Source: Dactylonectria macrodidyma
Lineage: Eukaryota; Ascomycota; Sordariomycetes; Hypocreales; Nectriaceae
Length of the DNA stretch: 64,000 nucleotides
Direction of reading: 5' to 3'
Assembly (NCBI GenBank): GCA_020744425.1
Contig: JAGMUV010000008.1
Location: forward strand, 1,426,001 to 1,490,000
Shown: piece after piece, positions 51,236 through 61,358 of the stretch
Layout of the letters: each line of letters begins with the position of its first letter
How positions within the stretch are numbered: position 1 is the first letter of the stretch
Notes under the pieces: generated by a model
What the model was told of the DNA's origin: nothing
What the model saw: the letters and a program-made list of their open reading frames with translations, nothing else
Databases searched by the model: none
Position numbers and translations under genes: made by a program

Positions 51236-53169
51236 AAGATGTTAATGGTATGTGGTATTTTTTTTTATCCCCGAGGCTAGTGTGACGACAGCCGTGTTGC
51301 TCGACTTCCAGAGCTTCAGTCAGACGTGGGTGTTCGTTGCGCGGCGTCACGGGGGTGCGTCTGCTCGACAAGCTCAGGCCAAAGAATTATTAGTGATGTC
51401 CCCAGTGCGGGTCTGTTTAATTATTCATCCTGAGCTCCGAGACGATGCGTAGTCCTCAAGGTTACGGCATCATGCAGTGCCTGATGGAGCCCCCACGTGG
51501 TCCAGCGCCTTTAAATCCAACCGCCTCATTCAATTCCAAACCTATCACACCAGGCCCAATTTCCTATTATTCGTCTCAGTTAAACCCAGCCTACGGTTAA
51601 AGGATTGAATCTCTTTGCCAGTCGTATTCAATAGAAACGAACAACACATGGAGAAACGCACCATTATGTGGGGATAACCTCCATGGATCCCCACGGGGCC
51701 TGACTCGTCTTGGTGTGGCCGAGAAGATGCCGGGGCAAAACCAGTACGTTGACCCCTGTTGTTCAAGTTTTCTTCCGGGGATTTTCTGTCACACGGTCAA
51801 GCTAAGAGGATGGAGCAGAGCCGCCCGGCGTCAGTGTTCATGACTCGGGCCTGTGTCGTCATACGGGAAGAAAACAGTCCCGGCGAATGTATTGCTGATC
51901 CGTTTTCCTCACCCTGATCAGACCCGCCATCACAACTAGCTCTGTTGAAATCTCAGCACTGCGTCCCCCGTCAAAGCGTCATGGGGTGCGTCTTTTTCCG
52001 ACCTGGTACATATGAAAGGATCCCAAACCATAGCTTGTAATGGCATGTCTAAACTGATGATTCAACAGGTGGCCGACGTGGGTGTAGTCTGTACATGTTT
52101 GCTGTATTAATTGAGCCGCATCACTTGGCACGCTTGGCAGCCGTTTAGAACGGGTCCGGCAGAGTGGCACTCGGCCCGTCAACGATTAGCCCACTTGTCG
52201 GCATTGGGTAGAATGATTCAACTGGTGAAACTGAAAGATTGAATAGCTCGACTGGTCAAACTTTGCGATCAACTGATGGCCAACGTGATCAACGTTGCAA
52301 TGAACCACAGAGCAGTCCGCGTCACATGAGGTGGTCTACTGCATGACCTCCATGGATCAATATCTCCGCTTCGGAGCATCAAATCTAGCACGTCTGACGT
52401 CTGCCTCTTTAGCGTGTCGGTTGCGGTTCCGGTGTGGTCCATTATCCCTGGTCGAACCCACGCCGCTCGAAAAACGCCCGCAGAAGAAATCCTCCTCGAT
52501 TCGGGCAACGTTGGCCAACTAATCGGCGAGACCGGCGTCATTCGTTTGGCTCACGGAAAGAATCCCGGTTTTCATGGAATAATAAATGTCGCAGAAAAGC
52601 CAAACTCACCTCATCGGTGGAGTCGGTGGTGATCTCATAAAGTGCAACCATCAATTCCAAGTGCCGTTAGGACACAGACCAACGGGACGGCTAACACGGC
52701 AAAGGCGGCGGGTCCACGGGATGGCGTATCAAATTATATCGAGTTTTTGAATGTCGAGATGCCGATCTGTAGCTGTTACTGGAAGCCGCCTTGGATGGCT
52801 TCTAGAAGCATTCTAACTTCGGGGATCTCCTTTGCCACGTCCATTTTCCACGTTGTCTCACCTCTGCGATGAACAATGTAGCGTAACATTCATTGTATAT
52901 TCCCTGTTCTCTAATTCTCCATTTCGTAGCATCCTTCTACATCCCTGCCAAAACCCGGGTGGCGCCGGTGCGTACGGAGCCCGTATGCCGGACCGGAGCC
53001 ACTGTATCGGCCAATTCCTCGGTGGAATCGTCACGCGAAGCGTCAAAACACCCAACCGCCCCGTTTGGGGCCCCATTCGATGCTCACCTGGGGCCCCTGA
53101 TTCTTCTTTGCCAGTTAAGTAGGCATGAAACTTTAATGGCGAGACATGGAGAAGTGCGGGAGAATTGAG

Positions 53170-53176
53170 TATAAAG
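53170..53176 (+). promoter_or_regulatory. TATA box of the MFS transporter gene
   Basis: TATAAAG, 100 bp upstream of the ATG. Its last base is immediately followed by the inverted repeat of the next entry. Confidence 0.65.
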
Positions 53177-53199
53177 CCTGGGGTGACGTCTTCCCCAGG
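53177..53199. repeat. 7-bp inverted repeat enclosing TGACGTC, abutting the TATA box
   Basis: CCTGGGG (53177-53183) and CCCCAGG (53193-53199) are exact reverse complements. The 9-base spacer starts with TGACGTC, a CRE/ATF-type palindrome. Position relative to the TATA box places the hairpin around the expected transcription start. Confidence 0.7.
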
Positions 53200-53269
53200 A
53201 AAACTCCAGACGCATATCGCGGGGCTTGATAGGGCAATACACTATTATATTTTTCTGTCAATTTTCAAC

Positions 53270-55092
53270 ATGGCTCGCTCTCGTCAGAATTCGACCTCAA
53301 CGGTCGACGAAAAGGATGCCATTCACATGGCAGGCGGCCACGAAAAGGCCGGTATCGAGGCTCTCGAGGTTGCACGCCCAGGAGAGCGTGAGATTGACGA
53401 CCTCATCAACACCATGGAGCGCGAACTGGAAGCGGCTGGCGGCCTAGAGCAGGGTTTCTTCTACCTCAACTTCAAAAACCCCAAGCACTTCACCTGGTTC
53501 CTCGTCGCCTTTGCCAGCATGGGTGGCTTGCTGTCCGGTCTGGACCAGAGCCTCATCTCAGGCGCCAACCTCTTTCTGCCCAAGGATCTCGGCCTCGATA
53601 CTCGTCAAAACAGTCTCGTCAACTCGGGCATGCCCCTGGGTGCCGTCGGTGGTGCTCTTCTTTTGTCGCCTACCAACGAGTACTTTGGCCGAAAGTGGGC
53701 CATCATCATCTCCATCATCCTCTACACCATCGGTGCGGCCCTCGAGGCTGGAGCCATGAACTTTGGCATGATTGTGTCTTCTCGAGTCATCCTCGGTCTG
53801 GGCGTCGGTCTCGAGGGCGGTACTGTTCCCGTCTATGTCGCCGAGACTGTAGAGCGAAGAATCAGAGGCAACCTGGTGTCTCTGTATCAGTTCAATATTG
53901 CCCTCGGAGAAGTCTTTGGATACGTCGTCGCCGCCATCTTCCTCAGAGTACCCGGCAACTGGCGATACATTCTCGGATCTTCCCTCCTCTTTTCCACCAT
54001 CATGTTCTTTGGGTATGCTTACTTCCCTCCTTCCTCTCCCAGCAGTCCATCTAACCGTTGTAGCATGTTCTTCCTCCCCGAGAGTCCCCGTTTCCTCATG
54101 CACAAGGGCCGAACCCTCGAAGCTTTCAAGATCTGGAAGCGCATCCGTGGAGTCGAGACGGCCGAGTCGCGCGAAGAGTTCTACCTCATGTCCGCCTCGG
54201 TCAGCCAAGAAGAGACTGAAGTCCATGAGGGTGCAGAGAACCGCCGCTTCCCCTGGTTGGACTTTTTCACGTACGTACTATCAGCCTCAGCGTCTTATCA
54301 ATCACTAACACCTTTAGCGTTCCTCGTGCCCGTCGTGCCCTCGTATACGCCAACATCATGATTCTCCTCGGTCAGCTAACTGGAGTCAACGCCATCATGT
54401 ACTACATGTCGATCCTCATGAGCCAGATTGGCTTCAACGACGAAGAGGCCACCTACATGTCGCTGGTTGGTGGAGGTTCCCTTCTCCTCGGTACCATCCC
54501 AGCCATCTTCTACATGGAAAAGTTTGGCCGTCGTTTCTGGGCCATCATCATGCTGCCTGGTTTCTTCATCGGTCTAGTCCTCATCGGCGTCAGCTACCAG
54601 TTTAGCCTCGAAACCCAGCTGCAGCTCGTCGAGGGTCTATACCTGACCGGTCTCGTCATCTACATGGGCTTCTTTGGTTGCTACGCCTGTCTCACCTGGG
54701 TCATTCCCTCTGAGGTCTACCCTACCTACCTGCGAAGTTACGGCATGACCACGTCCGATGCTCTGCTGTTCCTTGCTTCGTTTGTTGTCACGTACAACTT
54801 TTCCGCCATGCAAAAGGCCATGGGAAAAACTGGTCTTAGCTTGGGCTTCTACGGTGGCATTGCCGTGGTTGGCGAAATCTACCAAATCTTTTTCATGCCC
54901 GAGACCAAGAACATGACCCTTGAAGAGATTGACGCCGTCTTTTCCCGTCCCACCATGGACATTGCCAGGGAGAACTGGGCCGGTGTTAAGGAGACGATGA
55001 AGGACTTTGCCTGTGGCCGTTGGGGCAAGATCCTCGCCGAGCAGGGCAAACCTCGTCCGGTTGAGACCAGGAAGGAAGAGCCCGTGGCTTAA
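53270..55092 (+). CDS. MFS sugar (hexose/polyol-type) transporter
   Basis: Exons 53270-54012, 54064-54270 and 54318-55092 join in phase to 574 residues. The start MARSRQNSTSTVDEKDA is the first ATG after the TATA box. A 75-residue cytoplasmic N-terminus precedes twelve membrane helices. Sugar-porter signatures are in place: NEYFGRKW between helices 2 and 3, ETVERRIRG between helices 4 and 5, PESPRFLMHKGR after helix 6, and GQLTGVNAIMYYMS in helix 7. GRRF follows helix 8, and PETKNMTLEEIDAVF lies at the C-terminus. Helix 1 has DQSLISGANLFLP. The substrate cannot be read from sequence; inositol, hexose or oligosaccharide are possible. It lies isolated between receptor-like genes and repeat-rich DNA. 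Confidence 0.93.
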
Positions 55093-55538
55093 TTGGAAAT
55101 TAAACTAGTGAGATAAATATCATATTGAATCGTTCAACGCTGCTCTTTGCGGAACAACCTAAAACACATACTTTGTCTATCTGTGGACGCCACGTTGGTG
55201 CAAATCCCATAGTGTTCGCACTCAGATCATGAGCTTTACGGCTTCTGTGCTCTCTTAGTCCTCCCATGCTTCAACAGTCTGGCCAATGATTTGAAGCACC
55301 ATATTTAGGACAAGTTGGAATTCCGCCTCGGTAGTCCAACTTATGGGTTCGCATCATGCAACTAGTGAACATTTTGTCATGCATATGTCCCCTAGAGAAC
55401 ACAAAGGAAACTTTTAGAGTTTCAAATCTATCTCGATCTTCTCTTTCGCAAACTGTGTCAACAGCCAGGGATTGAACAAGTTCGCTCAAGAGGAGTACCC
55501 ACATGACCTCTGCCACATTCGCTCCCTCTCCAACTACC
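55093..55538. other. Convergent 3' region
   Basis: Non-coding stretch between the transporter stop and the STAND gene stop. No gene is evident. Confidence 0.5.
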
Positions 55539-57740
55539 TCATGGCACTTCAGAGCTGTCGTTCTTCAATGCATGGAATATCTTGAGTAGCCTTGCCCGGA
55601 CTTCGTCATTGCCACATTGATTGATCATAACCCTCTCGAAAGGCTGGCCTTGTGGATCCAACGCTTGGATTGCGAGAGAATCCAGTTGCCATTCTTTGAG
55701 GTTTTGAAAACGTCTTTCTATGACAGTGAAACCATGGTAGCCGGCGTAATTGTACACCTCGCTGCCATCGGATGTCATTGAGAAAGGACCAGTATATTGC
55801 AAGATGACAGGAAGAGTAGCTTCGAGCAGAGTTCGATCAACGGTGTCAGAAGACAGTGCAAAAAACCGGCACGCAGGACTAAGACTCTTTGTCCGTCGTT
55901 CAGAGAACAGAAACTCCTTGACAGTAGAATGCGCCAAGGTGGCTTGCTCGTTGCCCCATTCTCCTTTCCCGATGGTAACAAGACAGCCGCAAGCGTCTTC
56001 GAGCATGTCAAGATCGCACAATCGGTCGCCAGAGGCTTCGCTGCTTGCGCCATGCCAGTCCTCTGTCACAAGAGACACAAGGAGGTGGGGGGTCATCGGG
56101 GAGTTATCGATGGAAAAGGTATCGTTGGCACAGAGCAAAGACAAAGTTCTCTTGACAAGGGCACGGTCGCAATTGGGGATCATGTCAAATATTCGCTCGT
56201 ACGTCTCGTCCAAACCTTCTGGAAGGTCTTGAAGTGCTTTTTTTATGTCAGCGACGGTACGCAGTCGTCTGAGAATATCCATTTGGCAGACAACCCAGCG
56301 GAACCTGGTGGTCAGCATGTCTATAGAGATGATGCAAAATGACCAACTCACATCCCCTTGGCACGCACGGCAAGTGTGTCCTGAACATCGCGGCGTAGTT
56401 CCTCTGGCCATGTTGAAAATCGGTGGTTCTTGCTCAATGCGCTTCTGACGTGTTTCCGTATGTCAGCCTGAAGCATGTTCACTTGCATCTCAACCGGAAC
56501 TACCACGTCAGAAAGAACCAGTTTGATTTCGAATAACTCCCGGCTTGTGATGAGCAGCTGGATTTTTCTGAAGCGGTGCTCTGTCAACATCGAAGATAAG
56601 GTGTGGAGAAGTCCAGTCCGAGGTTCTTTGCTTTCGTCCAAGGCGTCGATGACGACATAGATGTGTGCGAATGAATCAAGAATGTCGGCAAGACTATCCA
56701 ACAGCTCTTCGCGGCTCGGGTGAACACCCTTTTCGTAGATTGAGAGCAATTGCTGCGGTCTCTCGCCACCGCGACGACATAGTTGACTGACCACCCATCC
56801 CAGAATCGGAATTGTCTCGTCCTGATCATGGCCAAAGTAGCAATAATAGTATATCGAGGCCACTCTATCCGTAGAGCCAGAAATTTTGGTGATGGTATCG
56901 GAGAGAAATGACGCCAGGATGGTTTTCCCAGCTCCAGGAATGCCATGGATCCATAGACATTGAGTTGTAGCAACCCAGTTCTTCCAGCTCTGTAGATTGA
57001 GCACCCAAACGCCAGTCTCGTCTTCGTGCAAACCATATGCTTTCAGGTGCAAACTTGATGGGTTCGTCACCTCTAGCCACTCATAAAACTGTCGTCGCTC
57101 TGAACCTTCGGTTTGTGTCAGCTCGGACGCTCACTAGGCAGTCATAGTCGTCTTGAAACACTAACAAACACACTTTGCATACATACCTGTGACGACATCT
57201 TGGACAGCCTTTACTTCAGTCTCCAGTAATTTGATGTCGCGACTGCAATAGTTTTAGCTCCAATATTATGGAAGAAGCTGGCAAAACTCACCTGGAATCA
57301 GTAACGAGGGCCAGGGTGATGGTAGCCTTGTGTTTCGAAATCTCCCGAAGCACCTGTAATGCCTTTTCTTGCTTCGGAAGCCATGCCGCAGCCGTGAATG
57401 CGTGGTAGATTAGCTGTCGCTTTTTCCCTCGAATATGAGAGCCAGGAACAGGGACTTCCAGGCTTCTTTCTGGGAGAAGCGACTCCAGTCGGGTCAGAGC
57501 TTGCTTGCAGGTATCCAATACCCCACCGGCACATCCAAGGTTCAAAATCACTTGGGAGCTGGGGTCAACTTCCAAGAGAAATTGTATGTTTTCAAGAGCA
57601 CATTTCAAGGAAGAGATCTCAACGAGCATAGTCCGCAAAACGTGTGGGGCATCCTTAACGTGCTCAATGTAATCCTTACAGTGGCGGATCACTTTGGCAG
57701 TTACCTCAATAAAAGCCACCAAGCTGGCAGCGACCTCCAT
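55539..57740 (-). CDS. NACHT-type STAND NTPase (fungal NLR-like)
   Basis: Exons 57740-57292, 57242-57187, 57129-56352 and 56304-55539 join in phase to 682 residues. The N-terminal 170 residues (MEVAASLVAFIEVTAKVIRH, then DAPHVLRTMLVEISSLKCAL) resemble HeLo-like/SesA-type domains found in fungal NLRs. The linker FYEWLEVTNPSSLH leads to the NACHT module, with Walker A GIPGAGKT at about 231-238 and Walker B YVVIDALDE near 326-334. Next are LLITSRELFEI, a KGMFRWVVCQMDILRRL segment and the helix LQDLPEGLDETYERIFDMIP. The helical winged part follows, then a 170-residue tail without ankyrin, WD or TPR repeats. Such proteins act in non-self recognition and programmed cell death in fungi. The lack of a repeat sensor is the odd feature. 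The third acceptor was set at GTGAG because only that phase reaches the NACHT frame. Confidence 0.9.
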
Positions 57741-58610
57741 CAGGTTAGGGCGCTAAAGTAGACGGGAAGAGACAAAAGTTGGAGTGAGATGCATGCTGCC
57801 AGCACGCAAACGGAATTTGACATGTCTTAATTATACCAAGAGGGCGGCCATATGTTGTCCCAGCGTTGGACAAGCGACAGCATCATTCGGCAGTGTATCA
57901 AGCCACCCGGGTAACCAACAGCGCTAATATCGCACCTAGCCGACGTTACGGAAGGGAAACAGGGAAGAGTCGTCGGAGAACGAGCTCTGCGAGAGTGTGG
58001 CGCTCAACCTTTTTACGCATGTTCGCTTGACATGCAACTGTTATCACAATTACAAACCGCTGATTGGGTGGTGCAACAATTGACAAGCTAGCATCACGAA
58101 TCATTCATATCCGTCGAAACATGCCTTGTTTCACCTAAAGAGATGTCTGTATCTCATCTTACAGCCAGTTGATATCAAATGGTACCGTTTGGCGGCCACT
58201 TTTTCTCAGCAGTCACTTTTGTGAATTTATAACCCAGCACTTCATTATGCTTTACGATCCAGATCTTTTAATAGAAGGGACATGATGACAACCCCGATAC
58301 AGAAACTCATAACAATACAAGGCCTGTGCAGTCGGTGGAAGTTTGATTGCGTTGGCCCTGGTATCACAAGCTACGTAGCAACCTCCTACATAGGATTTCT
58401 AACACTAAACCCACGAAATACTAAGCAATGAGAATTACTAAGCCTGCTTTGATGCGTTGAATCCTGGATTGTCTTTGTCGTCCATACGCAAAGGGATCGG
58501 CCGAGTGGGTCTTTATCTTATCGCCCGTGATCCCGGACAGCGAACCTCCGGGCAAAGTAAACAAGGGCCGAACGCGGTCATCGCGGGGCACTCCATACGA
58601 ATCGCACACT
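57741..58610. other. Intergenic region upstream of MIS14
   Basis: Head-to-head spacer between the STAND gene and MIS14. No gene is seen. The right end runs into the 30-bp array. Confidence 0.5.
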
Positions 58611-58776
58611 TACGAATCGGCCGAGGGGTCGCAACACGCATATAAATCGACCGAGTGGTCGCGATACGCATACGAACCGGCCGACGGGTTGCAATACGCA
58701 TACGAATCGACCGAGAGATCGCGACGTGTATACAAGCCCAGGGGGATCGTGACACGCATCAACCGACCTGGTCGCC
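58611..58776 (+). repeat. 30-bp tandem array ending at the MIS14 start codon
   Basis: Units begin at 58611, 58641, 58671 and 58701, exactly 30 bp apart, with a 28-bp fifth unit at 58731 and an 18-base partial unit up to base 58776. The unit core is TACGAATCGACCGAG followed by GGTCGC and ATACGCA. Each unit contains a small mirror (CGACC...GGTCG). The ATG of MIS14 follows at 58777, so the array forms the immediate 5' leader. Confidence 0.85.
58641..58647 (+). promoter_or_regulatory. TATA-like box inside the second 30-bp unit
   Basis: TATAAAT occupies the place where sibling units read TACGAAT or TACGAAC. It is 136 bp upstream of the MIS14 ATG and is followed at once by the mirror CGACC-GAGT-GGTCG. 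Confidence 0.45.
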
Positions 58777-59499
58777 ATGGACCCTGAATCAGTCGTCGCG
58801 CAAGACCAACGCAAGATTGAGCTGCAGAGCAACGAAGACCTTGCGTACTTGATCGCCAACGTCCGTCGCGCTGCCGCTGAGCGCCTTAACGAAGCGTTTC
58901 CCCATGTAGAAGGCGAGGATGGAGAGGATGAACTGCGAAACAAAATCGAGGAGCTCGTGAATGAGGTGCGTCTCCTCTACGTCCAATATCTATGGCAATC
59001 CAGCTAATTCAACCAGTACATTAACAAAACCTTTTCTCACGCATCTCCCAACCTCACCATCAACGGCCTCCAAGTCGACCCCGAATCGTTCCTCGCCGAA
59101 TCAGCAGACGGTGCTATCGACCCCGATTACGAGCCGTTTGACTCACGCAAACGCCGTCGCGTCGCCGAGCTCATCACGCAGGAGGAGAAGCTCCTCGAGG
59201 ACGTGGCCGCCCTGAAGCGCTCCGTCCCCGCCACGGCGGCCGCCACCCGGGCCGAACAGCTCAGCGACAGTCTCAAGCGCGACGACGACGCGCTCGAGGC
59301 CCACAAGATACAGGCTGCCGCAGAGGCGGCCAAGGTGGAACTCGACATCCAAGTCCTCGAAAGGCAAGAGGGCGTTGAGGCCGGGTTCCGCAAAGCGGTT
59401 GAGGGACTGGGGCGGCTAAAGAGGGACATGCCCGCCGTGGTTGCCAAGATGGAGAGGGCCAGGGTCGCGGGCGAGTACGTGGTTACGCAAGGGCGGTGA
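58777..59499 (+). CDS. MIS14: Kinetochore protein Mis14/Nsl1
   Basis: Exons 58777-58965 and 59017-59499 give 223 residues. Mis14/Nsl1 is one of four subunits of the Mis12/MIND complex that links the inner kinetochore to Ndc80 and Spc105. Landmarks are the N-terminal helix LQSNEDLAYLIANVRRAAAE and the acidic segment HVEGEDGEDELRNKIEELVN. After the splice come YINKTFSHASPNLTINGLQV and DPDYEPFDSRKRRRVAELIT, then a long heptad-rich helix to the end (EEKLLEDVAALKRSV onward). The intron is 51 bp, with an unusual GTGCGT donor. The coding start directly abuts a 30-bp tandem array. Confidence 0.92.
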
Positions 59500-59774
59500 A
59501 GCTATACCCCGGGGCACTGTCAGTCTGTCAAAGGCGATTTTAAGTCGCTCATGGAGTTTTGGCGCCAGGATCATGCAGGGGCAATGAGATGATTCGACTG
59601 CGTTTACTTGTTCAGATCTAGTACAGCCATGAAGAGTCATGGCCAGAAATGTAGACTAAACAACCTTTTAAAAACTTCCCCACGCCACGCCACCCTAGTC
59701 TTTTATCGTTTCTACCCCGCTCAAATTTGTAGAAGAAATTCCAACGTATCGGTCTAGTCAACGCCCGTCCGCGT
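59500..59774. other. Convergent 3' region of MIS14 and SEC14
   Basis: Non-coding, short. No gene is seen. Confidence 0.5.
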
Positions 59775-60936
59775 TTAAGCCAGAGCAGGTTGGGTAGCAG
59801 CGTCGGGGGCGGGGGCAGGGACAGGAGCCTGTTCGCCGCCGGCGGGAGTCTCAATCTCAGAACCCTTGTTCTCAATGGTCTTGCCATCGTTCTTCTGCCA
59901 CTTGGGGGTTCGAGTATGCTCAGCCTCATGCCAGGGACCGGCATCGCTGTTGGAGCAGCCACCTGGGCACTCGCAAGAGCCGCCAAACTCCTTGGGAAGG
60001 TTCTCGGCGGGAATCTGCTTCAAGAGCTCGGCCTTGCTGGCACCGACGCTAATCTTGGAGACGGTGACGGGATCGAGCCAGCCCTTCATAAAGTTCCAGA
60101 GCTTGTCAAAGCCCCAAGGAGTGTTGATCAGGTACAGCTTGCCCAGGCGCTCAGGGTAGTAGTTCTGAGAGATGACCGAGGCCTGCTTGACGTATGAATA
60201 GACTTGAGGAATCCTGGTAATGTAGACACCCTTGAGATCCATGATGGTGCAACAAGTCTCCTGCAGGGATCCAACCTTGTGCGAGCAAGCAGGGAGGCGA
60301 GGGTCGGCGACGCGCTCGTACTCGACGGCGAGGTTATTGAGCATGCGCTCGGCGGTGGTGATTTTGTACATGGCAGTCAGGTCGATGTTGCCATACTTTT
60401 CGATGTAGACGGGGCGGCCATCCTAGACATGTCAGTTCAACAACTCTCGATCGCGGATCTTCGGTCGTACCTTGTCCGTCTTGTGGTAGTACTGAGTGTA
60501 GTACTTGGAAATCTCCGCCTTCTCGGGATAGTCCCAGGTGGGAAGAATCTCGTCGAGCTTAATCTCCTTTCGCCAGTTCTCAGTGTCGACGAACCTAGTA
60601 GCGGTCAGCTCATGTCACTTGACGGCGCATCGTTCGATGGCATCAGAAAAGGAAATATTCACATCTTCTTGGAATCCTCAACGACCCATTTTCGCGCTCG
60701 GAGGAATCGCAGCTACACAATTATGTTAGTCTTGTCTTCCAACCCAAAACCAGCCACCTCCAGCTTACCAGAGTCAACGTGTCCAATCGATCGGTGTAGC
60801 CCTCAGCCTCGAGCATCATTCGCAGCTGGTGCACTTGGGCAATCTGGCCCTCGGTCAGGTAACCGGCATGACCGCTCTGCTCCTCCGCCGCCTTGATGGG
60901 GAAGTAGTAGTCGTCGTACTTGGGGTTCAGATCCAT
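59775..60936 (-). CDS. SEC14: Sec14-type phosphatidylinositol/phosphatidylcholine transfer protein
   Basis: Exons 60936-60769, 60712-60663, 60594-60471 and 60422-59775 join in phase to 329 residues. Sec14 exchanges PI and PC to sustain PI-4-phosphate signalling and Golgi secretion. The CRAL-TRIO N-domain reads VHQLRMMLEAEGYTDRLDTL, LRFLRARKWVVEDSKKM. The lipid-binding domain has DGRPVYIEKYGNIDL, TCCTIMDLKGVYITRIPQVY, VISQNYYPERLGKLYLINTP and WGFDKLWNFMKGWLDPVTVS. LPKEFGGSCECPGGCSNSDA marks the end of the conserved fold. A 50-residue tail rich in Pro, Ala and charge follows (EQAPVPAPAPDAATQPALA). This length and tail are common in filamentous-fungal Sec14. It is divergent from the RMD1-like gene. 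Confidence 0.95.
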
Positions 60937-61358
60937 GGCGAAGGATGATGGTGGGGTAGCTGGGTGAGGGGTGGGAAGAAATGGAAGATGCAAGTTCCAA
61001 GCTAGGTGAACGGCTTAGAAGGAGATAGGAAAGGGAAAAGTCGGAAGATGTGTAAGAGGGAGGCGGGGGATGGTAAAGGGGTGTATCGGTCAGAGTCCTC
61101 AGCCTTGAGGAGCGTAATTAACGGTTAGCCACTTGGTTCCCCTAGAGATCTGGTGGTGGGACTTCGTCATGGGTGTTGAGATGGTGGCCCGAAGCGGTCT
61201 AGACCCTGTAGGCCTCGTCACACGTGGCTGGACTTGCGGTGTTGAAGATTTTAATCAGGTGACGAGGCACGTGGAGATTGTGTTATCTTTCAACCGCTTC
61301 AGAGATGGAGACGAATGTTAGTCGAGCAAGACTTGGGTTTGCGGCTGGTCCTGAAATC
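60937..61358. other. Divergent promoter region of SEC14 and the RMD1-like gene
   Basis: Non-coding. The SEC14 side is purine-rich on the plus strand (C+T-rich on the sense strand), consistent with its leader. Confidence 0.5.

Larger units (their letters stand above)
50167..53169. other. Three-kilobase stretch without a supported gene
   Basis: All open frames are short and most lack an ATG. The most protein-like fragment, near 52414-52632 (ARKTPAEEILLDSGNVGQLI), has no start codon, splice support or neighbours and is not called. The stretch contains a motif repeated four times near 50354-50540 and copy C of the AT-rich dispersed repeat. It looks like decayed accessory DNA between receptor-like genes. 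Confidence 0.5.

Noticed and set aside
52414..52632. Coding-like fragment with ARKTPAEEILLDSGNVGQLI
   Set aside because: There is no ATG, no splice sites extending it, and a competing minus-strand frame covers the same bases. It could be a gene relic but is not supported enough to list.
53558..54226. 222-codon minus-strand frame inside the transporter gene
   Set aside because: It is the antisense shadow of a strongly supported MFS transporter and shows the charged, His/Glu/Asp-rich texture of reversed membrane-protein codons.
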